Below, piece after piece: positions 43,428 to 51,843 of a stretch of 64,000 nt of DNA (position 1 is the stretch's first letter; each line of letters starts with the position of its first letter). The translations under genes were made by a program, and so were the position numbers. Under the pieces are notes generated by a model, which searched no databases, was not told where the DNA came from, and saw nothing but the letters and a program-made list of their open reading frames with translations. Location: assembly GCF_900113655.1 (NCBI RefSeq), contig NZ_FOQF01000019.1:1-64000 (forward strand), read 5' to 3'. The stretch comes from Pseudobutyrivibrio sp. OR37 (GTDB lineage: Bacteria > Bacillota > Clostridia > Lachnospirales > Lachnospiraceae).

Positions 43428-44981
43428 TTATAATCCAAATACATTCGGTGCCGATTTGTACCAAACTATCCTTGCGTTTAACTGCTGTAAATAAGCTGCC
43501 AAGGCTCCCGCTGTATAGTTTGGGCTGGTCATTATTTTATCTGGTGTATCAAATATAGCCACCTCTGGACTAACCGCCTCATAAAATTCTGTGTCCTCTG
43601 GCATACTATTGTTACCATGGTGACCACATTGCAAAATATCTGACTGAAGCTTATCGCCATAGGTATTTACTAGATAATCTGCCATATATCTACTATGGCA
43701 ATCACCACATATCAACATGCTTCTATTAGCTGTTTCCATCTTAAATACTAAGGAATCATTGTTTGGAATGTCCTCAACACAATCCTCAACCACCTCATCA
43801 TAAGCGTTGAAGAATGTGATTTTTAAATCATCGAAGGATAATTCATCATTTCTGGAAACATAATTGATGTTATTAGCACCTTCTGTGATTTCTATAAATT
43901 TATCAAAAGAATCAACATCATCCCACTCTTGAGCCACCTGATAAAACTTGTCTGCATCAAGAGGTGTTACGTACACTTCCTTAATATCAATTCCCTGAGG
44001 GTTCTCATAAATTGCATTAAACGAATCAACATGATCCTGATGGTAATGGGTTAAAATCCAGGCATCAACCGTACCGCCTCGTTCATTAATGGCGTCACGT
44101 ACTGTCTGCTCATTTTTAGCATCTCCACCATCAATTACGATAAGTGTTCCATCAGAAATATTTTCCATAGTATAGCACATTCCCTGGTCACCTGATGCCA
44201 TAGAATATTCTGTTAATATCCAGCTAGGTGTAAACACTTTTAAAATTGCATAATAAGGTGTGCGCCCATATATTTCAAAACCATAGTTTAGATAAGCATT
44301 TAACACATTATCTACTGCTGATACAACAACGTAATCAACGTTATTTTCATTAGCATATTTTACCACCTCAGAGACTTCTGGGTTTGGATTTGAAAGCTCG
44401 TATGCCTCATCTGGTAAAAATCTGGAATATGGCATAGAAAATTTTGAATCCATCTGACGTAAATAAACGGCAATATCCTGAGGGGCCATAATTCTTACCA
44501 CATCGCCCTGATAATCCGCAAACAAATCGCAGATAGTAACAACATCCTGTGGAACCTTGTTACGATTTTCAGCCTTTGTAAACCAATCCTCTGTATAAAT
44601 GCAATTGCCTAGCACAGCTATAATTAAGCATGATGCCAAAACACCTGCTAGCTTCTTCATGCCCTGTAGCCTCTTAAGTAACAGCGTAAACATATAAGCA
44701 ATTACTGCCATTACAGGAATCAGGCTGAAGTATCTAAGATAATACTGATCAAAGGTTGTGCTTTCTAAAAATTTTCTACTTAGCAATAATGTAATGGGAT
44801 TATATATGAAAACTAATACCAATAGTGAATACCACAAAAAGGCATATCGTTTTATTTTTTCCTTTTCTAATACCAGTATAACTATCAAGCCTACCACGAA
44901 CAGGAAAGCAAAGCCTATGTTTCCCCAGTATGCCTTTGTCATACTAAAAAAATATTTTAATGAAACCATCTCAGTATCCAT
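43428..44981 (-). CDS. Membrane protein fused to a metallo-beta-lactamase-fold hydrolase
   Basis: This protein of 517 residues has about four helices in residues 20-130. A soluble stretch (QDIAVYLRQMDSKFSMPYSRF) resembles the C-terminal domain of GT-C proteins. From about 265 comes an MBL-fold domain: IVIDGGDA, ILTHYHQDHVDS (H312, H314, D316, H317), GDCHSRY and QCGHHGNN, like the ComEC/Rec2-type hydrolase. Its start overlaps the end of the preceding membrane gene by 25 bases, and its first part looks like the continuation of that protein. Together they could be one split gene. The substrate is unknown. Confidence 0.7.
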   Translation of the reverse strand: MDTEMVSLKYFFSMTKAYWGNIGFAFLFVVGLIVILVLEKEKIKRYAFLWYSLLVLVFIYNPITLLLSRKFLESTTFDQYYLRYFSLIPVMAVIAYMFTLLLKRLQGMKKLAGVLASCLIIAVLGNCIYTEDWFTKAENRNKVPQDVVTICDLFADYQGDVVRIMAPQDIAVYLRQMDSKFSMPYSRFLPDEAYELSNPNPEVSEVVKYANENNVDYVVVSAVDNVLNAYLNYGFEIYGRTPYYAILKVFTPSWILTEYSMASGDQGMCYTMENISDGTLIVIDGGDAKNEQTVRDAINERGGTVDAWILTHYHQDHVDSFNAIYENPQGIDIKEVYVTPLDADKFYQVAQEWDDVDSFDKFIEITEGANNINYVSRNDELSFDDLKITFFNAYDEVVEDCVEDIPNNDSLVFKMETANRSMLICGDCHSRYMADYLVNTYGDKLQSDILQCGHHGNNSMPEDTEFYEAVSPEVAIFDTPDKIMTSPNYTAGALAAYLQQLNARIVWYKSAPNVFGL

Positions 44982-46129
44982 TGTTCTTCAATTCTTGTTT
45001 TAAAGTACTTAAATTCTGAAGTCTGCATATCCTGCTGCAGCATCCATATCAAAATATAGAAGACGCCCATATAAACAGGACCAAGAAGACTTGCGATTAA
45101 ATACCTGATGCCGTATAACCTGCGGTTGTAAACACATGCCATTATCCAAACTAAAATAGTAATGATTGGAATAAGCATAAGGCCCAGCGAGGTTAATGAG
45201 CTTGCACCTAGTGATATAGCTGCTATTGGTAACATATATGATGTCTTAACATCCTTTCTGTAAAGACGAATGAGATATAGCATCATAAATGGAATGGCTA
45301 TCATGGTAAGTACAGCCTTTCCCTGCCAAATAGCTCCTAACAATCTAAAGGTAGCTGAATAATGTGAATACAAGCCAAATATATGGGCCACCGACAGAAC
45401 TATCAAAAATACCAGTCTATCCTCCATTTTGGAGAATAAAAAGCTTGCCATATAATAAAAATTCACATAGGCAATCAAAATAAGGAATCCTGGCAAAATA
45501 GTATGATAAATGGTGGTCACTTCAAAACCAGTTGTAGCTGAAAGCATTGACACGTATGTACCCCAGGAAGCAACTGCACGTTTTTCCTGAACATTTGGCA
45601 TGGTGCCATCTATATAATTCACATAAGAAATAGTGTCGCTTTCAATATTATCCTTGCTGGTTACAACATAATCGTAATCATCATAGGACCACTGATTTAT
45701 TTCATAGGCAAATGCCATATACAGCTGAGCTACAAGCAATACTGCAAATAATATCGTATATACGATAGCGAACTTATCTCTAATTGTATTTACCTTTGCA
45801 TCAGCATACTTAAACCTAACCTTTGTAACAACCCTCTTAAGCCTGCGTCTGTCAAGCCATGCCCACAATAGCACTAATATGCCCATGGTAATCCCGTACA
45901 CTACAAGCAATAATGAAAAAGCCCCTCGTACTGGATCCTTAACTGTGCACCAATTTTGCAACCATTCAACAATAGAATACAAAATGTAAAAGATTGCCAG
46001 ATTACCGAAGAAACCTACCAGATAATCGGCAATCCAATTAGTCCTAGCCCTATATGTAATTAGTCTGCCAACAACTATTGGCACCAATGTAAAGTGCAAT
46101 AGGAAGGCCAACGCTCTAATTATTATCAT
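44957..46129 (-). CDS. DUF6077-like/GT-C-like membrane protein, possibly 5' half of a split gene
   Basis: This protein of 390 residues has about ten helices and a long first loop (YEINQWSYDDYDYVVTSKDNIESDTISYVNYIDG) rich in acidic and aromatic residues, as in GT-C-type DUF6077 proteins. It ends abruptly after KYFKTRIEEQWILRWFH, just past a helix, where related proteins continue with more helices. The next gene, in another frame with a 25-base overlap, supplies such a continuation. Either a frameshift has split one gene or the pair is naturally coupled. Its ATG overlaps the CMP-transferase stop (TAATG). Confidence 0.62.
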   Translation of the reverse strand: MIIIRALAFLLHFTLVPIVVGRLITYRARTNWIADYLVGFFGNLAIFYILYSIVEWLQNWCTVKDPVRGAFSLLLVVYGITMGILVLLWAWLDRRRLKRVVTKVRFKYADAKVNTIRDKFAIVYTILFAVLLVAQLYMAFAYEINQWSYDDYDYVVTSKDNIESDTISYVNYIDGTMPNVQEKRAVASWGTYVSMLSATTGFEVTTIYHTILPGFLILIAYVNFYYMASFLFSKMEDRLVFLIVLSVAHIFGLYSHYSATFRLLGAIWQGKAVLTMIAIPFMMLYLIRLYRKDVKTSYMLPIAAISLGASSLTSLGLMLIPIITILVWIMACVYNRRLYGIRYLIASLLGPVYMGVFYILIWMLQQDMQTSEFKYFKTRIEEQWILRWFH

Positions 46130-46830
46130 TAGTTCTTTCCTAATTTCTTTTTCATCATAAATTCTGCGATTTCAAAATCGATTGGATAATCAATATCGAT
46201 TGAATCTGCTCTGCTCATAATGTAAGCATAGGTGTTATCGCAGTAGTATGTGCGCTGCTCCTTGAGAAGCTGATAATCTAAAATATAGATTGCGCCGTTT
46301 GGGATGTAGTATGTGGCATTAGTCTGGCGATTAGCTACGTTAGAGCCCTTAGCACCAAAGCCTGCATTTTTAATACGTCCCTGTTCGTCCATGGTGTGAT
46401 ACCAGCCTACTGGGCATTCTGCCTCTGTGAAAGATATAAGTGTAGTGGCACCATCATGTTCAAACTGCTCAATTGCTTCGTTTATGTTTTTCTCATCACG
46501 AAGTGGTGCTGTTGGAAGAAGCACCATAAATTTCTCAACAGGCTTGCCTGTTTCATTTGCTACAAACTCTGCTGCATGCAGATATACATCTACAGCTGAT
46601 GCGGTATCGCTGGCAAGCTCTGCAGGACGCATAAATGGAACCTCTGCACCTGCTTCGCGTGCAACACGGGCAATATCTTCATCATCTGTTGTAACGATTA
46701 CTCTGTCTATTTTATCTGCTTTAAGGGCAGCCTGGATTGTGTGAGCAATCAAAGGCTTGCCGCAGATTTCTTTTATGTTTTTGCCTGGGACACCTTTTGA
46801 GCCGCCCCTAGCTGGTATAAATGCAATCAT
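46129..46830 (-). CDS. CMP-nonulosonate synthetase (NeuA/LegF/PseF family)
   Basis: This protein of 233 residues has the classical nucleotide loop IPARGGSKGVPGKN (residues 5-18), LPTAPLRDEKNINEA and a C-terminal DIDYPIDFEIAE motif. It activates a nonulosonic acid with CTP. Close linkage to a NeuB-type synthase (46951), LegC, LegB and a PtmE/LegX-like enzyme makes CMP-legionaminic acid or a derivative the best guess. CMP-Neu5Ac and CMP-pseudaminate cannot be excluded from this protein alone. Confidence 0.88.
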   Translation of the reverse strand: MIAFIPARGGSKGVPGKNIKEICGKPLIAHTIQAALKADKIDRVIVTTDDEDIARVAREAGAEVPFMRPAELASDTASAVDVYLHAAEFVANETGKPVEKFMVLLPTAPLRDEKNINEAIEQFEHDGATTLISFTEAECPVGWYHTMDEQGRIKNAGFGAKGSNVANRQTNATYYIPNGAIYILDYQLLKEQRTYYCDNTYAYIMSRADSIDIDYPIDFEIAEFMMKKKLGKN

Positions 46831-46861
46831 TTTTCTCTATTCCCTATAATCCGGCTGTTAC

Positions 46862-46926
46862 GATAACAAGCATTATATTTCTCTGCTCATAAATTATTCG
46901 CTTGAGAAACATAATAGCTTGTTATC
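46862..46926 (-). other. Long imperfect hairpin after the synthase gene
   Basis: GATAACAAGC-ATTATATTTCTC pairs with GAGAAACATAAT-A-GCTTGTTATC (one mismatch, one bulge, 20-base loop). It begins 25 bases after the NeuB-type stop. There is no T-run, so it is not a classical terminator. A hairpin with related arms stands after legC at 53091-53152. Confidence 0.8.
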
Positions 46927-46950
46927 TACAGCCTCATCTATATGCTTGTT

Positions 46951-48003
46951 CTACGATAAGTCACTCCACTGGAAGATGTCGTCGTATTTAACGTCATGCT
47001 TAAGCTCACGGCCAAGAACCATTTCGTAGTACTTTGGTGAGATTCCTGTGCCTGGACGCTTGTAATCAAGGTCGTCCATTGTAAGTACATGGCCTGCTGG
47101 CATGTCGTGCTTTGCAACGATAGAGCGCTTGAACTCCTCTCGACGCTTCTCGTCTTCAACTACTACCTTGCGGTAGCTTCCAAGCATGTTGTAACCACTT
47201 CTTGCAGCGTCACAAATAGCCTTAAGCTCTGCTGGATCTGCACTAACCTTGTGATCCCAACCTTCCATGTTCTTGTCCATTGTAAAGTGCTTCTCAATGA
47301 TGCAAGCATTCTTTGCAATACTCATAATTGGTGCAACAGTACCGATTGTATGATCAGAATATCCAACTGGGTAATCAAATACCATGTTGTACATATCCAT
47401 GTTGTTAAGGTTTACGATTTCATCTGTTGGTGGGTACATAGATACGCAGTGAAGGATTGCGATTTCGTGGCATCCACCTTCCTCAAGTGCCTGGATAGCT
47501 GCGCAAACATCATCCATACCTGTAAGACCTGTAGAGATAACAACAGGTACACCCTTGCTACCTACATGCTTTAAGAATGGAATGTTCTCAACATCAAGTG
47601 ATGCAATCTTAAGGAATGGAACATGAAGCTCATCAACAAGCATATCTGCTCCAGCCATAGAAAATGGTGTAGAACAGAAATCGATGTCTAACTCATCACA
47701 GTACTTCTTAAGCTCGATGTGCTGCTCCTTAGATACAGCATACTTTTCCATGATAGACTTAAGTGTATAATCTGTACGGTTACGATAATCATCACCAAGG
47801 AAATAGTTATCCTCGTACTTCTTCTTAGAGAAGAGGTCGTCAACTGTCCAAGACTGAAGCTTTACAGCGTCAGCACCGCACTCCTTTGCTGTCTTTATAA
47901 GTGTTTTAGCTAAATCCATATCACCATTGTGGTTAGCACCAAGCTCTGCAATGACGTATGGTCTCTGATTACCTGCAACTAAATCTGCATAATTAAATCT
48001 CAT
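46951..48003 (-). CDS. legI: Nonulosonic acid synthase (NeuB/LegI family)
   Basis: This protein of 350 residues starts at ATG 48003 with a strong GGAGG 6 bases upstream; the longer frame to 48084 overlaps the previous gene. The NeuB TIM barrel has YVIAELGANHNGDMDLAK, DAVKLQSWTVDDLF, FCSTPFS and GYSDHT. An SAF/antifreeze-like C-terminal domain follows (KHDMPAGHVLTMDDLDYKRPGTGISP). It condenses phosphoenolpyruvate with a hexose derivative. Context with LegB and LegC homologues favours legionaminic acid synthase over sialic acid synthase. The start overlaps the upstream gene by 11 bases. Confidence 0.85.
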   Translation of the reverse strand: MRFNYADLVAGNQRPYVIAELGANHNGDMDLAKTLIKTAKECGADAVKLQSWTVDDLFSKKKYEDNYFLGDDYRNRTDYTLKSIMEKYAVSKEQHIELKKYCDELDIDFCSTPFSMAGADMLVDELHVPFLKIASLDVENIPFLKHVGSKGVPVVISTGLTGMDDVCAAIQALEEGGCHEIAILHCVSMYPPTDEIVNLNNMDMYNMVFDYPVGYSDHTIGTVAPIMSIAKNACIIEKHFTMDKNMEGWDHKVSADPAELKAICDAARSGYNMLGSYRKVVVEDEKRREEFKRSIVAKHDMPAGHVLTMDDLDYKRPGTGISPKYYEMVLGRELKHDVKYDDIFQWSDLS

Positions 48004-48835
48004 ATGAATCCTCCATTTGAATATCACTCCACCAGTATCCCTGGTGATTATTTGAAAGCTTAAGTGTGGTCTTATCCACCTCACTTAGCTTAGCCTGTAA
48101 ATTTTTAAAGTAATCATATCTTTTGGCAAGATTACTATAGTGAGTAGCTTTAACAGCATACTCCTTTGATAAATCTCTGGTAGTGCCTGCAGTATTATCT
48201 TCATAAATGCGATAGATAGTGTCGGCGTTTTCTACACAAGCACCGGAACCAATATCAAGAATAATTCTACTAAACAGATACCAGTCAAATACTGCTACTG
48301 CCCCTTCATTAAGGCTGTCTAGAAAAGCATCTGTAAGGCTGGATAATCTAATACCTGTATTAGACAATCCAAGAAAATTACCTTGCGCAACTGCCTTAAT
48401 GCTAGTTACTGTCTTTGGCAAGGATTTAAACACATCCTCACCCTTCTCTGTAACGAATTTATTATAAAAGAATACTTTGTCTTTGTCTAATTCAAAAGCC
48501 TGCTTGTAGCTAGCCATTCTAGATGGCGCGATGGTATCATCTGCATCCACAAGTACAAGCTGTTCATATCCTAATTTCTTGGCCACTCGCAGCATTTCGA
48601 TACGTGTGCCGGCAATGCTTAGCTTTTTTTCACTAATATCTTCAATGTGGATATTAATGCCATGAACGGTATTACGTATTTGCGTTTCTACCTCTTCAAG
48701 CTCTTCTTTTGTGTAGTTGTCGTTAATTATCAACAAGTCGAAGTCCTTATCGGATTGGTTATCCACGGATGTTAGTAGGTCCTGTAGATAAGGGTGGGCT
48801 TGTTTGTAGATTACGGTTGATAAAGCTGTTTTCAT
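47993..48835 (-). CDS. Family 2-like glycosyltransferase
   Basis: This GT-A protein of 280 residues begins TALSTVIYKQAHPYLQDLL and has LLIINDNYTKEE and the metal motif LVDADDTIAPSR near residue 95. It has no membrane segments. It lies directly upstream of, and overlapping, the nonulosonate synthase gene, so it may act on the same glycan. The start at 48835 uses the GAGGG at the end of a tandemly duplicated part of the double-hairpin repeat as ribosome site. Specificity is not known. Confidence 0.8.
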   Translation of the reverse strand: MKTALSTVIYKQAHPYLQDLLTSVDNQSDKDFDLLIINDNYTKEELEEVETQIRNTVHGINIHIEDISEKKLSIAGTRIEMLRVAKKLGYEQLVLVDADDTIAPSRMASYKQAFELDKDKVFFYNKFVTEKGEDVFKSLPKTVTSIKAVAQGNFLGLSNTGIRLSSLTDAFLDSLNEGAVAVFDWYLFSRIILDIGSGACVENADTIYRIYEDNTAGTTRDLSKEYAVKATHYSNLAKRYDYFKNLQAKLSEVDKTTLKLSNNHQGYWWSDIQMEDSYEI

Positions 48836-48861
48836 TATTCATACCCTCATCAGATTGTATG

Positions 48862-48907
48862 CCCTCATCAGTCAGCTACGCTGACAGCTTCCCCCAGAGG
48901 GGGAAGC
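48862..48907 (-). repeat. Double-hairpin intergenic repeat, copy D, with duplicated tail
   Basis: Minus strand: GCTTCCCCC-tct-GGGGGAAGC, GTCAGC-gta-GCTGAC, TGATGAGGG. A second CTGATGAGGG follows at 48844-48853 and serves as ribosome site for the next gene. It encodes the GGSCQRS tail and stop of the upstream transferase. Confidence 0.9.
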
Positions 48908-50098
48908 CAGAAAAGTGTCCATGTAGTCCATTAAGTTTTTCTTAGAAAAGTGTTCATTGTTATACTCTAAAGCATTTTCACCCATTTGTAAGCGAAGTAC
49001 CTTAGGGAGATTTCTCATGGCTATGATATTCATAGCTAAGGCTCTTGCATCTCCTATGTCTGAACACATGCCACATTTTGCTTCAGCAATAACTCTTTCT
49101 GTTTCACCCTTGGCAGAGGCAATAATTGGCATTGCGCAAGCCATATAGGATTGAAGCTTGGCTGGAATGGTTTTAGCAAAAAGCTCATCATCAGCAAATG
49201 AAATAAATGCTGCATCTCCCTTTGCCAAAAGTCCTGGGACCTCGGTAGGCTTTACTCTGCCTGCAAATTCAAATAAATCCCATACACCTGCTTCTGTAAT
49301 GCTTTCTTTAAAGCTTTCTCTTGCTCTGCCATCGCCAACGATAGTGAACCTTACATCCTTCACACCTTCATTTCTGATGATAGCTGCTGCCTTTGGTAAA
49401 ATCTCAAGTCCCTGGGCCTGTCCAATGTTTCCTGTAAATATTACATTGAAGCCCTTGTGTTCCACCTTTTCCTTTGGCTCGTAGAATTCCTCTGCATACT
49501 GAGGCCAGAAGCTTACCTTGTCCTGCTCATCCTCATCTACGTATTTACGAATTGAATCTACGAAGCTTGGGCTTGTTCCCCAGATATGAGTACATCCCTT
49601 ATATATCTTTCTCACCATTCGCTCAATAGGCTTTACAAGAAGTGGCGAATGGATGCCTGTTATCATTTCTACGTTTTCTGGCCACAAATCCTGAACATAT
49701 AAGTAGCAAGGTACATTATGCTTCTTTGCGTATGCAACGCCTACCTTACACTGATTCATAGGAGATGTCTCGAACATGTAAACCTCATCAGCCTTTATTC
49801 TTGTAAACATGTTCCAGAAAAAGCCAAAGAATGGGAAGCTAAAATAGTTAAGTACCAATCCAAGCTTACCCTTTCCTCTTGGTATCAATGGAATTCTATG
49901 AACCTCTACTCCATTTATTATTTCATGTCTCTTCTTAAAAAGGCCGTAGTCTTCAAATATTTTCCCCTCTGGATAATTAGGCAAGCCTGTTACTACTGTA
50001 ACCTTGTAGCCTCTTTTTACCCACTCAAATGCCATATCATTTATTCTGAACTGCTCAGGATAAAAATATTGGCATACTATCAATATATGTTTGTTCAT
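48872..50098 (-). CDS. Family 4 glycosyltransferase (WbuB-like)
   Basis: This GT-B enzyme of 408 residues starts HILIVCQYFYPEQFRINDMA, the typical opening of WbuB/WcaI-type transferases, with LYVQDLWPENV and NVIFTGNIGQAQGLEIL. The C-terminal EX7E region is altered (FAKTIPAKLQSYMACAMPIIA). WbuB-type enzymes often transfer L-FucNAc, which would fit the CapE/FnlA-like gene at the left edge, though this is speculative. The last residues ASPSGGSCQRS are encoded by repeat copy D and match the tail of the unrelated epimerase at 37599. Confidence 0.85.
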   Translation of the reverse strand: MNKHILIVCQYFYPEQFRINDMAFEWVKRGYKVTVVTGLPNYPEGKIFEDYGLFKKRHEIINGVEVHRIPLIPRGKGKLGLVLNYFSFPFFGFFWNMFTRIKADEVYMFETSPMNQCKVGVAYAKKHNVPCYLYVQDLWPENVEMITGIHSPLLVKPIERMVRKIYKGCTHIWGTSPSFVDSIRKYVDEDEQDKVSFWPQYAEEFYEPKEKVEHKGFNVIFTGNIGQAQGLEILPKAAAIIRNEGVKDVRFTIVGDGRARESFKESITEAGVWDLFEFAGRVKPTEVPGLLAKGDAAFISFADDELFAKTIPAKLQSYMACAMPIIASAKGETERVIAEAKCGMCSDIGDARALAMNIIAMRNLPKVLRLQMGENALEYNNEHFSKKNLMDYMDTFLASPSGGSCQRS

Positions 50099-50135
50099 TT
50101 ACTCTCTCAAATCTATCTATATTTTAAACGTACGA

Positions 50136-50162
50136 ATATCGTCCGAGAGTTTCGGACGATAT
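50136..50162 (-). other. Perfect GC-rich hairpin between genes
   Basis: ATATCGTCCGA-gagtt-TCGGACGATAT is a perfect 11-bp stem in the 69-base gap between the DUF2142-like and WbuB-like genes. It is not followed by a T-run on the minus strand. It could be an attenuator, an mRNA processing site or a weak terminator. Confidence 0.7.
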
Positions 50163-50167
50163 AAGTC

Positions 50168-51826
50168 TTAGAATGGCGCTGGCATTCCATCTCTTAAATG
50201 GAATAAGAAATGTAATAAACTACACATTGAAAAGATTAGCGCAATATTCTGTATATAAATTAATGAAAGTGCAAGCTTATTTTCCTTTGCATCTGTTCCA
50301 AGTCCAATACACATGCACATATAAATTGGTATCAAATATCTAAATGAAATTTGGATACGCTGGCTGCCTTCAGCAGGAGTAAATCTTGTCATGCAACCTA
50401 CAAAAATCGCGATTACACAAATCAACATTCCTAGACCAAATACAACCATCTGCCATTTCTTGATGCGATTTCCTTTAATGAAAATCATACCGATAATCAA
50501 GCAGGCAAGCATAACTATGATACATGCCCATGCCACCTGGGCATTAAGCAATACGTGGCCAATCTCTCGACCAACAATATGATTAATGTTATACCAGAAA
50601 TCTACCTTTATACCATCCCAAGCAAATTTCAAGGTCTCAAGCTTATGTGCCTTAAAGTAGTTCCAAGTCAATGCGTCTCTTGATGTATCAGTTTCGATTC
50701 CACCATCATATTTCCAGAAGACGTTTTGCATTATTACATAATAGTATTTGATTACGATCTTTCTTCCTACAACGATGAGGCCAGCACCTAAGACAGCTAG
50801 AATACTGTATTCATACCATTTCTTGGAAAGTGCAACATCTGTCCACCATTTCTTAAGAGGAATAGCAAAAATCCATACAGCAAACAGTGCGTAAACAATC
50901 TTGTTTGGAATCAAAATAACTACGCAGCCTGCCAGAATAATGATATCCCACGCATGTAATTTTACCTGTGGCTGACTGTAATACAAACACAGTGTAAATA
51001 GCGCAAGTGAAAACAGAATACTCATATTATCGTAGGAATAAGAACTACAAATATGAAGCACTCCTGGGAACAATGCAAAAATAAAGAACTGATGCTTTCC
51101 AACTGGAAGCAGCTTTAATGCAATGTAGCCCGCAATAATAAGAAATATGGAATTGAAAAATCTTCCCATAAATATTACGCCGGCAAAGCCAAAGCCAAGA
51201 AGTCTTGCAAGTGTGATTCCTGCACCAGAAACCAAATATCTGGAAGCCTTTGAAGGTGCGATATAAACCTCTACATTATCCTGTAATTCCTCTGAATGCT
51301 TGATGAAATTTCCCTGTGCCAGTACTGCATACTGATATGGGAAGGTAACATCAAGGTAAGGCATCATGTAATAATCCTCACCGCGCATATAGAAGAAGGA
51401 TTCATCCTGCACCCAGCTACCAAGCTTACTGGTGTCCATGCTAAGATTATGATCCTTCATACCTAGCATAATATTTGAGCAATGATATGCACTGTAGTAA
51501 TGCTGCACCTCGTCAGGACCTGATATCGGAGGCATTACCAGCTGCATACAGAAGGTCCAGCCTATAGCCATTAATACAAACAGCCTTGGATAAGACCAGT
51601 TTTTATCAAGTATCAGCAGCCTTGCCAAATAAACGGTCAAGGCAATCATTACAATAAATATAACAGCAAAATAAGCATTATATCTTTTGGTAGCTGTTAG
51701 GTTTACACAATTATTAAAGAAAAAGATTAAAGCCGCTACTATACTAGCCAATGCCACCACAGCAACACCTATTTGAAATCCTTTTTCTTTATTCATGTCC
51801 GAAAAATAAGATTTTATTTTTTCCAC
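50168..51826 (-). CDS. DUF2142 family membrane protein
   Basis: This protein of 552 residues has about 13 helices. The first outer loop carries PPISGPDEVQHYYSAYHCSNI, the P-x-D-E-x-x-H-Y motif of DUF2142, a GT-C-like family of polysaccharide loci. The long loop between helices 3 and 4 (YYMMPYLDVTFPYQYA) fits. It starts with GTG at 51826 behind AAGGGA. It is inferred to be an extracytoplasmic sugar transferase. It follows the nucleotidyltransferase gene by 17 bases. Confidence 0.8.
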   Translation of the reverse strand: MEKIKSYFSDMNKEKGFQIGVAVVALASIVAALIFFFNNCVNLTATKRYNAYFAVIFIVMIALTVYLARLLILDKNWSYPRLFVLMAIGWTFCMQLVMPPISGPDEVQHYYSAYHCSNIMLGMKDHNLSMDTSKLGSWVQDESFFYMRGEDYYMMPYLDVTFPYQYAVLAQGNFIKHSEELQDNVEVYIAPSKASRYLVSGAGITLARLLGFGFAGVIFMGRFFNSIFLIIAGYIALKLLPVGKHQFFIFALFPGVLHICSSYSYDNMSILFSLALFTLCLYYSQPQVKLHAWDIIILAGCVVILIPNKIVYALFAVWIFAIPLKKWWTDVALSKKWYEYSILAVLGAGLIVVGRKIVIKYYYVIMQNVFWKYDGGIETDTSRDALTWNYFKAHKLETLKFAWDGIKVDFWYNINHIVGREIGHVLLNAQVAWACIIVMLACLIIGMIFIKGNRIKKWQMVVFGLGMLICVIAIFVGCMTRFTPAEGSQRIQISFRYLIPIYMCMCIGLGTDAKENKLALSLIYIQNIALIFSMCSLLHFLFHLRDGMPAPF

Positions 51827-51843
51827 TATACATCCCTTTCAAG

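Noticed and set aside
46938-48467. Plus-strand and alternate-frame open frames opposite the synthase and transferase genes
   Set aside because: They are shadows of well-supported minus-strand genes, with unlikely composition and no ribosome sites. The same holds for plus-strand open frames elsewhere, except the MurJ-like gene.
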